A stretch of 64,000 nucleotides of DNA. It comes from Vitrella brassicaformis. Taxonomy: Eukaryota; Sar; Vitrellaceae. The number at the start of each line of letters is the position of its first letter. Positions within the stretch are counted from its first letter, which is position 1. The translations under genes were made by a program, and so were the position numbers. Below are positions 36,615 through 47,938 of the stretch, piece by piece. The notes under the pieces are model-generated. The model ran no database searches and was not told the DNA's origin. It saw only the letters and a list, made by a program, of their open reading frames with translations. The stretch is from assembly GCA_001179505.1 (NCBI GenBank), contig CDMY01000227.1, positions 256,558 to 320,557 of the forward strand. The letters run 5' to 3'.

Positions 36615-36953
36615 CTTCCAGGGGCAATGGAATTCAGGTGGGCGGATACGGACGCCTCACTTCTCAGCACAAGCACAAAGTGGCCGGCCACAGGACCGGA
36701 CAGTTGGCTGCCTCCGAGATGTATGGTGGATGGATGGATGTTCCCTGTATGGTGGATGGAAGGGAATGCGCCCGGGGGACCTCGTTGACGAGCTGGTGAA
36801 CTCAGGCAGCGGGAAATGCGATAGAGGGCGGGGAAAGACGGGTTCAAGCGTGCAGCACCCCCACGCCCCCAGGTTTCAAACCCTAACCCTGCTCCTTGAA
36901 ACCGCTGCTGCTGCGAAGTTCGTGAACGCCTCTAGCCACTACTGTGGATCAGC
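36615..36953. promoter_or_regulatory. Bidirectional promoter region
   Basis: 339 bp between divergent start codons of the EF-hand and exonuclease genes. It holds a GGATGGATGGATG run at about 36728-36740 and a TTTCAAACCCTAACCCTG stretch at about 36873-36890 that resembles two telomere-like CCCTAA units. No TATA box seen. Confidence 0.35.
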
Positions 36954-39525
36954 ATGTGGCGCTTTGCACCGTCGTCGTCGCGATTGCACCGCTTTCTGAT
37001 CTCGACCACTCTCAGAAGACCGGACGGCTGGCCTTTATGGCGGACAGCTGTGATGCCGCCCGCCTGCCGTCGCAGCATGTCCACAGCGGCGCCCAGCAGC
37101 GACCCCCCGTCTGCAGCAGAGAGTTGCTCGAGCCCCTCGCCGCAGCCAGCGTCACCAGATCTTGCAAGCAGTGGTGCGGCTGATCAGAGGAAGGCCACGG
37201 GTGTGGTGAATCTGAAGCTGACGCCGGAGCTGGAGGAGCGGTATGGGTCGACAAAGAGGGAGATCCACCTGATTGACAGCAGGGACGCATGTGAGGACTG
37301 GTACGGCGGGAAAGAGGGACACTCGGGGATCGAGGATGGGATGGTCCTGGGAGCGTGTGTGTGTGTGGCGGATGTGTGTGTGTGTCAGTCTGCCCGAGCT
37401 GATCTCTGCGCCGGCGATAGCTGTGGACTGCGAGGGCGTCAATCTGGGCAGGTTTGGGCGGCTGTGCCTTATCCAGATAGCCGCGGGCGATAGGGTGTTC
37501 CTATTCGACTGCCTCAAGGAAGGGGTGAGCGACGTGACACACCCACTGCAGGGCCCCTGATACATGCAGTTTGTGTGTCTGTGTGCAGATCATGAACACA
37601 TTGGCTCCTGTTCTCTCCCATGCGAACATCGTCAAAGTGGTCGGTGGCACGTGAGAAGTCGACTCTGGATGTGGGGAGGGAGCTGCTGTCTGTCTGTTTG
37701 TTCCCCCCCTCCAGATGCATGATTGCCGCGAGGACAGCTCGGCGCTGCACAACCAGTACGGCATTCAGCTGCAGAATGTCTTCGACACACAGGTAAGGTG
37801 ACGCCGCCCGCCCCTGCACACACACACACATATATCAGCGCATGTGTCTGTCTGTCTGCTGATGTGTGTGTGTGTGTGTGTCAAATCATATATATCAGGT
37901 GGCTCACTTTGCCTTGTTGGACCAGGATGGGTTCGCCCCCTACCAGATATCCCTCAACGACCTCCTTCTCAAAGCTCTCAAACTCAGGTGCGTACCATGG
38001 ATGAATGGGTGGATGCCTCGTGTGCGCCATCTGTCTGTGGTGATTCATGCGGTGTGCCGTGATGTGTTTGTCCCGCAGCAATCGGCGCAAGTCGCCCATC
38101 ACGGCCAAGATGGTGCGCGACCCCAACGTGTGGTACTACAGGCCCGTCTCGAGGGTGGGTGCACAGCACAGCACATGGACGGACGCCCCCCCTGCTCATA
38201 TCGATCTCATGAATAATGTGTTGGATTGGATTGGGTGCAGGATTTGATCGAGTATGCGGTGCAGGATGTGCTGCACCTCCTGCCGCTCAGACAGAGGCTC
38301 TGCGAAATGCTCGGTAGGGAGGGAGGGGAGCAAGTGCGATGGCGTGGCGCATCGCATAAGTCCCATTGATCGTTATGTATCTATCGCTTTGTCTGTTGTA
38401 GACGACCTGCATGGCTATGGTGTGATCCGGAGGAGCCGCAACTGGGTCAACTATGCACACCTCAACCCGGTATGCTAACGCCCAAGAGACCGCCCCTCCC
38501 TCCCCACTGGGCATCTCGATTTGCTGTCTGTCGGTGGGTCTGATGCAGCACTTGAAGGCGCCCAACGACATCGAGCAGAAGGGTCTGAAGGTGCAGGCCA
38601 TGTGTGTGGCCGCACACAGCACCTCGATGTACTTCAAGCTTAACTGCGACAGACAGGGGGTGGTCTCACGGCCAGACACACTCCAGAGATTCAAAGACGG
38701 TACGGTCGGCCCGGTCGGTCAATCCGTGCAGTCATGCAATCCGGTCATTGACATGTACGCCTGTCTATGTGTGTGTGTGTGGTGCAGTGAAGATCGGCGA
38801 CGTTGCTGAGTGCTTCGTCACAAACTGGAACCTCACTGGTCGGCCAGCCAGACACACGCGCGCGCACATAGACCCACAATACGACTGACATGAGCGGATG
38901 TGTCTGCTCTGCAGGAAACATAGTGTTCCTGGACCGTTACGAGCCCAGCCTGAGCCACGTGACGCCCAACACACGCGTCAAGTACGAGTTCAAGAGCGAC
39001 CTCGAGCCACAGCCAGAGGAGCAGCCCGACCGCCCCGTCGCCTACTCGTCCCTCTACATCGTCACACGCATGGCCGAGAAGCAGGCAGAGATCGACTTCT
39101 ACAAGGACGAGAAGAACCTCAGACAGAGGATGGCCGAGCAGGCCGGGCAGCTCGGCGCCCCGCCCATCAAGCTCGCCGACCCCGACCCGGCGAAGACGAA
39201 GCGCATCACGCAGACGGTGGAGGAGTACCAGGCTGAGAGAAGGAAGCAGATCGAGGAGGAGAGACGGCGGCTGAAAGAGGCGAGGGACGACCCCTTCTAC
39301 GACCCCCTGCGGCAGAACCTCTATGGCGACACGTTTTGGCGGTCATTCTACGGTTTGGCGGGCAAGTACAATCCGCATGACGACCGGCCGCCGTCGCACA
39401 TGTACCAGATCATGATGTTCGTGACGCCCGTGCTGACCCCTTTCCTCATGCTGATGTTCGTCGCCTTCACCGCCGACTCGCTAACGTACCCTTCCGAGGT
39501 CGTCTGCAGACGCACATCCTACTGA
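36954..39525 (+). CDS. DEDDy 3'-5' exonuclease with C-terminal membrane anchor
   Basis: Nuclease of the RNase D/EXD family. The N-terminus is Arg/Ser-rich and lacks acidic residues (MWRFAPSSSRLHRFLISTT), like an organelle-targeting sequence. Exonuclease motif I is AVDCEG. Motif II is in MHDCREDSSALHNQYGI, and QNVFDTQ, typical of EXD1-like proteins, follows. Motif III is LIEYAVQDVLHL with the Tyr and Asp of the DEDDy type. Downstream a beta-rich section (VQAMCVAAHSTSMYFKLN, then KIGDVAECFVTNWNL) could be an OB/S1-like RNA-binding fold; that is inference. It is followed by a Glu/Arg-rich helix and a strong membrane segment (IMMFVTPVLTPFLMLMFVAF) near the C-terminus. A membrane-tethered RNA- or DNA-processing nuclease in an organelle is plausible. 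The family call is confident, the location is not. Confidence 0.85.
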
Positions 39526-40097
39526 CAGACAGGAAACTGACTGGCCAGATTATGGGCTCGTTCCTGCCTGCCTGCCTGCCTGCCTTGCTGCCTGTGTGAG
39601 TGGGCGTGTGTATGTGATGGTCTTCTGGTGTGCACCGGGGGATGGAACAGAGGGAGAGGGAGAGAGGGAGGCACTTCGGACTCGATTGGAGTGTGGTGGT
39701 TTCTGCCAGTGAGTGTTCTCTTTCTACGTTTCTGTCTACACACCCGGTGTACCTGACCGCAGTTTGGTTCAGCTGCACTCGGTGTGGTGGGCGGGGCGAG
39801 AGATGGGAAGCACGACACTGATACGAACGAGAGACATGCCTGCCGGTGACAGGATGTGACGGAAGACGTTGACGCGTGATGTGTACACGGATGGTGTCAA
39901 GAGTGTGTGCCGAAACCCCACACGACTAAACAACAGTCGACCGACCGGTACACATGCTGTCTGTATACCGACCGCTGTCACATCACCGACGGGATGACAT
40001 AAAGACAACGTCCGCCAACAACCACCACTCCTCCCTCATGCATCTCACATACATAAACACACGGAGCCTCCCTCATCGCTTTGCTTCTCTCTCGCCA
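39526..40097. other. Convergent 3' intergenic region
   Basis: Contains tandem TGCC units at about 39566-39590 and a purine-rich GGGAGA run at about 39650-39670. No coding exon or RNA gene is supported. Confidence 0.5.
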
Positions 40098-42643
40098 CTA
40101 GTCCGTTTTGTCAGCCCCCTTCCCTCTCTTTCCCTGTCCTCCCATCACCCACTGCAGAAGAAGCACCGCCGCAATGAGCACCGTCGATATGACGCACACC
40201 ACACACATGTTCGACACAAAGGTTGGCTCGTCGCTGCTGGTCAAGAGGGCCGCGAGTTGCTGTGCGATGGTTGGGGGCGGTCCAAAGAGGTCTGGCGGAA
40301 TGGCGAATGGTTGCCGTTCGCTGTATGCCTGGTCGGTCGCGAACGCGTCCCAGAACTCGCAATGGTGCCGCTCGTTGACGGTGTCGCCAACCAGCTTGAT
40401 GGAGCCGCGGTCGATCTCGAGTGTGGCATAGCCGTTGGCCTCCCCAGTCGTCTCCCAGACCACCCCATTGCCCATCTTGACCTCTGCCTCCCCGCGCACA
40501 AACGCCCCCAGGCCTGCCAAGTACATCCCCTCCGTCCACGCGTCGGTCTCGTCCTGGCCCATGTCTTGAAGCCGCCTGTCCTGACCCAGCTGCTGCCGTA
40601 TATGGCCATGGTAGCGCCAGTCGATGCCGTGCATGGCCCCCAGTGGGTTGCCGGGGGGGAGGATAGTGCGCCACAGAGAGGTGTACACGGGGACACGCCG
40701 CTTGGAGAGCTCCATGGCAAGGCGCCTGCAGCCATACATTCAGGCCGGGTATGGTGCTCACTCTGTGTGTCCAACCTGTTGGGGCAGCTAAACATTGCGT
40801 CTCCCGCGTAGGCATTCGCCATGGCCAGCGGGTCCCTCTCGCGAAGAACGCTCTCATACTCATGGAGGATCTTGGTCGCCTGCGCGCACACACGGCACCA
40901 CACGGCACAAACCACTATGCGTGCCGTCGATGAGCCACTCATGAATGCATAGCTATCTGTGCATTTCGTCGTGTTTGACACCTTATCGCGTCCGAAGCTG
41001 TTGGCGACGAATCGTCGGGTCTGTTCGGCTGTGGCGTTGGCGAGCTTCTGCCACTCGGTGTGGCCGACGAATTGGAGCAGAAGCGGGTACTCGTCGTCGG
41101 CTGTGCTGATGATGACCGGCTTCTTCTGGAAACCACCCTGTGTCCACACATACGCACAGCATAGACCCACACGAATGCACCCACTGGCTGGACAGAAGGA
41201 GGCCGCTGCACACACCGACCGGCCGACCTGTTTGGCGAGAGTGATGAGGTTGGCGTGTGTGACGATGTTATTGTCGACCACCGGGCAGCTCTCCACGGCG
41301 TACGATGCCATCTGCACGTCGCGACCACTCACAAGCGGGCAGAAGGGCATCGGTGGCTGCACCGCCGTCAGCTGAACAAGCAAAGAAGACAGACAAGTAG
41401 AGGCGACACTCACTAAACCGCATCCAGCCATCCAGCATCCCTCCGCCTCCCACACTCACATTTGACCAGTGGACGTTTCTCATCTCCTCCATATTCTTGG
41501 CGGCCACGGCCCGCTGCAGCCTCTCCCCTCTGCGCTTGTAGGCCTCTTCCATCGAGGCCTCCTCGATTATGGGGGCTGAGCTGATGATGGCGCGATGAAA
41601 GAGCGGCTCGCTGAGTGGCCACACGAGGTGGTGCAGCACCGACTGGCCGCCAGCCGATAAGCCGTAGAGCGTCACGCGGGAAGGATCGCCGCCAAAGGAA
41701 CGGATGTTGGTCTGCAATGGGTGGCAGGAAGCAGCATGCGGCAACATGCGCTTGAAGTGTGTGTGTCTGTGTGTCTGGGTGTCTGGGTGTCTGGGTGTCT
41801 GGGTGTATGTGCTGGTCTCGCTCGACCCACCTGGACCCACTGCAGTGCCATCTTCTGGTCGAGTAGCATGAAGTTGGTCGTTTCGCCGATCGACGGATGC
41901 GCGAGCCAGCCCAGCGCACCGAGTCTGTAGTTGATGGACACCGCCACTAGCCGCTGGTCCGCCACCAGGCCAACCGGGTGCCAGAAGGGCTCTGTCACAC
42001 CACTCCCAAAGGCAAACGCTGGGAACCACACATCACACACACCGAAAAGTGGCACGGGTGCAGATGATCTATCTGTCCACCGTCTGCATGGCATGGCCAG
42101 TGCTGCACTGCACCAGTGTAGCTACTCACCGCCGCCGTGTATGATAAAGAAGACGGGGAGGAGTTCATCTGGCTGCTGAGTCGGTGGTGCCGACGGCGTC
42201 CACACGTTGAGTTGGAGGCAGTCCTCGCTCATTCCTGCAGGTTCGGCCGCCGTATGCGGCCGCATCCGCTCTATCATCGGGCATGACTTCCCCCTGCCGC
42301 GCCCGTCATACGCACTGCTCCACGGAGGATGAGGCTGCATGAATGAATGAAGCACCAAAACATAGAAAGCAGGAGCACCAATCAGATCTGCAATGCCTGG
42401 ACTCTCTGCTGTGTCTGCTCTGTCTGTCTGTTGTGTGTGCACCTCAGGCGGCCTCCATCTCCTCAGACCGACGGGCGGGAGAGCATATGGGATGGCCTCA
42501 AAGACGTGCAGAGAGGCGTCTGCAGCAACGGGGTGACCGACGATGGGGCCTGCAGGGGCATCGATGACCACTTCCTGGCATCTCGCTGGGAAGACAATGA
42601 ATGCGAGAAGGAAGGCTCCGTACTCAAGGGCCGAAGATCTCAT
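40098..42643 (-). CDS. Type-B carboxylesterase, secretory and membrane-anchored
   Basis: Alpha/beta-hydrolase of the cholinesterase/carboxylesterase family. The first exon (42443-42643, 67 codons) has a signal peptide (YGAFLLAFIVFPARC) and the family start GPIVGHPV...FEAIPYALPPVG. Next come EDCLQLNVWTP and the oxyanion loop HGGGAFAFGSG, joined across an intron. NYRLGALGWL, then NIRSFGGDPSRVTLYGLSAGG with the nucleophile Ser in GLSAG, follow. STADDEYP carries the probable acidic residue, and the catalytic His is in GAMHGIDWRYHG. The C-terminus has a single membrane segment (VCVISTVLIAAVLLLQWV) and a short basic tail, so the enzyme is probably tethered to a surface or endomembrane with the catalytic part outside or in the lumen. 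All three catalytic residues appear present. Substrate unknown. Confidence 0.9.
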
Positions 42644-42819
42644 TGTCGTGATGCGAGATCTGTGGGCGTTGCATGCATCTCAGGGTCCGGCTACAGCGTG
42701 GTTTGCTTGTCTCTGCTCGTCCCCTCACCACGAGGTCGTCGTAGGTAGTGCCGACGACGAGGTGCCCCCGAGGCGGCGGCTTAGGAAAAATACATCTCGT
42801 GGAAGGTTGAATTGCGACC

Positions 42820-42849
42820 GCGAGCTTGGCTTTAGGCTCGCATGCGAGC
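42820..42849. promoter_or_regulatory. GCGAGCTT followed by a 14-bp palindrome
   Basis: GCGAGCTT at 42820-42827 and the perfect palindrome GCTCGCATGCGAGC at 42836-42849, about 190 bp upstream of the carboxylesterase start. This is the same core found in other promoter regions. The centre contains GCATGC, which resembles the core bound by several AP2-type factors in apicomplexans; relevance here is inference. Confidence 0.4.
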
Positions 42850-42914
42850 TTTTGGATGGTGGCGATTTTTTCCGGAGGGAGGAGAGCTCAGAATACACCA
42901 GCGATAACGGTAGT

Positions 42915-43100
42915 ATGTGTGAGCAGCTCACACATGAAAGTCAGAGAAGCACGAAACTAAAGAACATTCCAATTGGAACATTCGTTGCAAGCATCGTTGT
43001 GTTCGGTGGTTATGTGCTGTCAGAGTGTAGAGGAGCTTTGAAGCATGCGAGGAGAGAGCAGGGCAGCTTGAAAAAGGCGCAAAAACGCTTCCATAAATGA
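42915..43100 (+). CDS. Possible 61-residue single-pass membrane protein
   Basis: Short open frame starting MCEQLTHESQRSTKLKNIPI, followed by one hydrophobic segment (GTFVASIVVFGGYVL) and a basic tail (ALKHARREQGSLKKAQKRF). The pattern fits a tiny inner-membrane or ER protein, and the frame is open further upstream. The putative promoter palindrome lies just upstream. No family recognised and no splice sites needed, so it could also be chance. Confidence 0.35.
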   Translation: MCEQLTHESQRSTKLKNIPIGTFVASIVVFGGYVLSECRGALKHARREQGSLKKAQKRFHK

Positions 43101-43572
43101 ACACAGGTGGGCAGCAGAGAGGCCAGGCAGCAGGACGCATCATGCAGAGAGCAAAAGCACGATGCGTCAGTACGTAGTGTGTGTTCACTGTGGAGGTGGT
43201 GTGTGTGTGTGTGTGTGTGTGTCCGTGCAGTCAGTCTTCTTCAATCTCAGTTTCTGCAGCAGGGGAAAGCGGCAGGCTGAACAAGGCAGGCAAGACGAAA
43301 GGTCGGCTGCCTACGAGAGGTCGGCTGTCTAGGGTTTACAGCGCGAGCCCGTCGGGATACGTGCCCGTGTGTGACCGGTTGACAAAACCTCGCGATAGAG
43401 CATGAAACATGCGGTCAGACAAGTATGAATCAAAAAAGCATGCAGACACGACAGGCCTTCTGAGGCGAGGAGGAAGAGGATATATACAGGTGAAAAGCAC
43501 AGGGCACAGAGAAGCACGTCGGTGCATGCATTTGTGTGTGTGTGTGTGTGTGTGTGTGTACTCTACTCAGTG
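43101..43572. other. Intergenic region with GT microsatellites
   Basis: Holds (GT)n runs at about 43198-43222 and 43533-43559. It contains the direct repeat GGTCGGCTG(C/T)CTA at about 43301 and 43319. No exon supported. Confidence 0.45.
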
Positions 43573-44759
43573 ATGGTGGCGAGTGCGCTGCTGAAAGCAC
43601 TGCTGGCCGCTGAAGGCGCACTTGGCACTGAATTGCTGTGAGTGAACAAGGTAGGAAGGAAGGAAATGGGATGGATGCGTGATTGTGCTCGTGTGCGTGA
43701 CTGTATGTATGTGCAGAGCTTACGCCTTGATGATTTCGTATTTGACGATGTGTGGTTCGTTGCAGGTGACGTACGGGCAGTGAGTGTGGTACACCTGGGC
43801 ATCTCCCCATCTGCCGTAGAGTGTCTCGTCGCTGGGGAGTGGGGAGAAAAGGATAGAGTGAGAAGAGGAATACAGAAGGAGACCAACGCCCGCCGGTGTC
43901 CAAGCCAACCAGCTCGCCGGCGTTGCGATGCGGGCCCGCCTGCCTGCGCGCAGGCAGGCAGCTGACTGACAATCAGCAATTGCACATTGTCGACCGGGTG
44001 CAGAACAAGCGGTATGATGCCGTCACACTCTTCGACGTGCGCCCTCCAGAGCTTCACTTCATCGACAGCGTTGAGGAATACGTCAAGTGGGCTCTGCTGC
44101 ACTGCCGCACGAAGTCGAGCCCGTCACGGCATTCTTTGAATGTTTGCTGGCGTCTGCAGGTGGTGCGCCGTCACTTCGTCGATCAGGACACAAATCAAGC
44201 AAGGCCTCTAAGAGGACGTTGCGGTTTTCCCCCTGCTGGATGGCGCACTGAGTGGGGTGAAAATTCGTCGGCGCTACCTGCGGCATGTGGCCGTCACCGC
44301 CCACGAGCGGTTCCCAGCGCAGATTGTCCAGGATGGGGTGCAGCTGCTGCACCACGTCCTTTACGAGCTCATCGAGCCCCTGGCAGCACTGGACGTGCAG
44401 TACGGTGACGCCCTTCCTGAAGCCACCAAGAATCCTGTCACTACAACTCAGCGTTCTCCCACCGTTTCGTCGAGTACGGCAAGCGGTCTTTCAGCAAGTT
44501 CGGCCAGCGGCTGGATACGATTGTCGCCATATCGCATGTGGCACCCATGAATACGGGGCGTTTCCTCTATGTCCTTCTCATGCTGGGCCGGTTCGTCTGC
44601 GAGAAGGACCTGTTCTTTGACGGCAGCCTGCAGGAGGCCTTCTACCGTGCCCGGCTCGTCACAATCCAGCCCCCGACCCGAGGCAGACGCCCTCGCCATC
44701 GCTCGCCGGTACACGATGGAGGTGCTGCGCTTCGAGCCCGCCAGCACCAACTGAGTCGA
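43573..44759 (+). CDS. Unidentified gene, structure uncertain
   Basis: Coding-like fragments lie in order on the plus strand, but the model is not secure. A possible first exon (43573-43640, MVASALLKALLAAEG...) ends at a strong GTGAGT donor. Next comes a hydrophobic stretch at about 43719-43766. Then 43960-44130 encodes RVQNKRYDAVTLFDVRPPE and ELHFIDSVEEYVKWALLHC. At about 44228-44404 is VAVFPLLDGALSGVKIRRRY..., which joins through a 47-nt intron (44405-44451) to HRFVEYGKRSFSKFG and TGRFLYVLLMLGRFVCEKD. After that the frame slips by one base at a CCCCC run (44670-44674) into EADALAIARRYTMEVLRFEP, followed by a stop. The MEVLR piece superficially resembles a P450 ExxR motif, but no heme-Cys motif was found. 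It could be a real gene with an unseen intron, a sequencing slip, or a pseudogene. Opposite-strand frames also exist here. Confidence 0.35.
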
Positions 44760-45874
44760 CTGGACAGCTGCAAGAAGCACACAAGCCCTGTGTGTGTCTG
44801 TGTGTGCGGATGTCTCTCTCTTCTGTCCTTACAGCACATTCTGTCGCTCCCTGCAGTCTGCCGCCGCCGCTATCAGTGATGTCCTTTTGCGCAACACTAT
44901 CGCCTACCCCGGCAGGCCACTGGTACGGCATAGGACACACCTGCAATAGTCCCAGCCGGCCCCACACCCCCCGATGACCAGAGGGGGGTGTGGTGGCCGG
45001 CTGGCTGGTTGCGTAGTGCACGAGAGTGCGTCGCTCACTTCCTCCTTGTTCTTCTCGCGTGTGTCCCACCCTAAGATCGACACGACGACGCTGGGGCTGG
45101 CGAGGTCCGAGGCGGTGCAGGCCGCCATAGATGCGCGACGCAATCGGCTTCTCGACTTCTCGACTTCTTCGAGACACATTTTATACGGCGGCCTTGCTGG
45201 CTACGCACGACACACGAAAATGGGTGGTGTTCTGTTCTCTCGGTCTCTCTTTCTCTCCCTCTCTCTCTTTCTCTCTCTCTCGGCTTGTCACTAACAGTTG
45301 TGTCGCATGCTCGTGCCTGTCCTCTATGTTAGCGGGCGACTGTATGTGCCACGGCAATAAATGTCAATGGGGTGTGCGTTAACCTCCGTTAACTGATGAT
45401 GTGCGTTGCAATGATCGTACCCGGTCTGGCCCGAGACAAAGGGCACAAAGTCCAGCCCCTTTCTTCCACGCGAAACGCACCCAAACCCAACACCTCGAGA
45501 TCCCCTTCCTCGGTGAGAAAGAGAGACCGGTTTCACGCAACCCGAAAGCCTGAGAACTGGCTTGTCGACCGGTGGCTGAACTGGGTATTTCTGGCTCATT
45601 CTGATCTGTCCTTGCTCTGCCTCACTGCCTGGGTGTGAAAACAAACTCAAACAAACCGCGACGATTGTCCGCAGCAATAGGTCCGCAGCGTTTGGGTCAG
45701 AAGGTGCGCTCGCCGTCTACCTCTGCCATCGTTACGTCTACACCGCTGCTCAAGCTGCAGAGCAAGATACCCAGCCACTTTCCGCCTGGACCGGCCCTTA
45801 ACGCCGCCCGCCTGAATAGCAATCATCGTGTGACACTGTGACTGAGTGAGCGACGAGCGAAGGGTACAAGCAAG
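44760..45874. other. Unresolved region before the transporter gene
   Basis: Some open-frame stretches (for example PKIDTTTLGLARSEAVQAAI around 45070) might be a further exon of the preceding gene, but I could not join them. Contains a CT-rich microsatellite at about 45240-45285. Confidence 0.35.
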
Positions 45875-47938
45875 ATGGTGCTGACGGCGCCCCCCCAGAC
45901 GTACCAGACGCTGACTGATATCGGCGTTAAGAAGAGCCACCTGCGCTCCGACCAGCTCATCCTCCAGGGCTTCATGGCCGGCATCTACATCGGATTCGGT
46001 GGACACGTCGCTATCATATTCGCGTAAGTCGGTGGCGTGGGCGAGCACACGGGAAGACGGAAACACACCAACCACTCATTCCGATGCGTTCGTTCAGTGG
46101 TGGGATGAACCCGGGCACGTCGGAGGGCGTGCGGAAGTTCGTGCTGGCGGCGATGTTTCCGACTGGCCTGATAGCGGTCATCCTGACGGGCGCGGAGCTG
46201 TTCACGGGCAACACCATGACCATGTTTAGCGCCTATCTGGCCAAACGGGTCCCACTCAAGGAGGTCGGCAGGAACTGGGGCGTCTCCTGCCTCGGTAAGT
46301 TAGTGCGTCAGTCACCTGACTGACTGACACGCCACACATATATACTAGGTGTCCGTGTGGAGATCTCGATGTGTGTGTGTGTGTGCGCGCGCGCGTGTGT
46401 GTGTTTGGTTGGTCAACAGGCAACCTGATTGGGTGTATGTTTGCGGCGGCGTTCTTGTCCTACTTCACGGATCTGTTTCAAGGCGACACCAAGGACTACA
46501 TCATTGGCTTGGCCGTGAAGAAGGTGTCGATGGACTGGTACGTGGCCTTCCTTAAGGCCATCGGGTGCAACACCCTCGTCTGCCTCGCCGTCTGGCAGGT
46601 ATGTGCCTGTGGATGGATGGACACACGCACATGCCTTCTCCCGCCCAGCCACCCACCTCACGTGGGGTGTGTCTCTGTGTGTGTGTGTGTGTGTGTGTAT
46701 GGTGAGTGCAGGCTGTCGCGGCAGACGATGCGGCCGGCAAGGCCATCGTGATATGGTTTCCCATCGCCACCTTTGTTCTCAGCGGCTTCGAGCACTCCGT
46801 CGCCAACATGTACTTCATACCTGTCGGTGAGCCACACACACACACACAACCCACGCACAGACACCTCATGTGCCGTTTGTTTGTTGGTTCTCTCTCCGGT
46901 ATCTATTTCTCTTTCAGGGATGATGTACGGTGCTAAAATCGCAGTGTGGGAGTGCATCGTTTACAACTGGATCCCCGTGCTTCTCGGCAACGTGGTGGGA
47001 GGGGTGCTGTTCCAGGGCGCCGTCTACTGGTACGAGTACCACCCGCGGTCGCAGCGATTCGACCTCGACGCATGCACCGACACCCAGCTGATACACCAGC
47101 TCAGGAAACGACTCTCGCACGAACACCTGGTAAACAAAACAGACCCACGCAGCGCAGCGCAGCAACCCACTCACTGGCTGACTCACCCACACACACAGAC
47201 GGGAGACGAGCCGACAGGCGACACAGCGGCTGACAGCCCCAAGACGGGCACCAACACAGGCGTCATCGTGCGAGAGACCACCCCGGCTACCATGCACAAC
47301 TCCCAGGCCCCCCTTACCACTGTGACGGTGGTACAAGACGGCCGCCAGACCACGATGGGCGAGGAGAACTGCGGCACGGGCGGCGTCGGCAGCGATCTCG
47401 AGGTCGCTGGAACCGTGCCCGTCGGCAAGACCGACGTCGGTTCACACCTCGCCAGACCGGTGAGCTGAGCTGAGCTGAGCTGCCTGACCCCCCACACGTC
47501 CGTCCACGTCTGTGTACTGTCCATCTGTATGTATGTCACTCGCTTTTGCAGCCGAGCGACGCCACGACTTCCCGCCGCATGAACCTGTCGTTCCCCAAGG
47601 CGGCGACCGACTCGTCGTTCCAGCTGCCCGAGGATGACCCCAGCAACCGGTCTGGTGGGGGCGTCGCCGACCCCTCCCGGCCCCTACTCGTGCCCTCGGA
47701 GCACGGCGACGCCGGCTCGGCGGAGGAGCTGGTGCGCGGCTCGCAGATGCAGCAGCGCGGCCGCGATGCCACGGACAAGTCCGAGTGCGGCGCGTCGAGC
47801 AGCGCCACCGAGATCATCGACCACATCCGTGCGATGCATTTGGACAAGGGCGAGGCGCAGGAGGTGGTGGCGAGGGAGGTGAGCCTGGAGGCGCGCGACG
47901 CTGAGAAGATGGTCAAGGTCGCACGCAAGTATGTGTGA
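45875..47938 (+). CDS. Formate/nitrite transporter (FNT) family protein with long C-terminal tail
   Basis: Pentameric channel-like proton/anion transporter for formate, nitrite, lactate or related monovalent acids. Seven exons close in phase (45875-46023, 46098-46294, 46420-46598, 46712-46826, 46918-47129, 47199-47459, 47552-47938) to 499 residues. Family features include [15 protein letters not shown] in helix 1, [52 protein letters not shown] and [14 protein letters not shown]. Six membrane helices are expected within the first 290 or so residues. The remaining 200 residues form a hydrophilic Thr/Ser/Gly/Asp-rich tail, much longer than in bacterial FNTs, ending in a charged helix ([18 protein letters not shown]). 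Apicomplexan relatives export lactate; the same role here is inference. Confidence 0.92.

Noticed and set aside
43563-44102. Minus-strand gene reading DETLYGRWGDAQVYHTHC and QQSPLDVFLNAVDEVK
   Set aside because: Individual exons look attractive and have splice-like ends, but the two parts cannot be joined in a matching phase. The plus-strand reading has a strong GTGAGT donor and longer consistent segments. Left unresolved rather than annotated.
44690-44759. Cytochrome P450 call from MEVLR
   Set aside because: Only the short ExxR-like match is present. No oxygen-binding helix or heme-cysteine motif could be found downstream.
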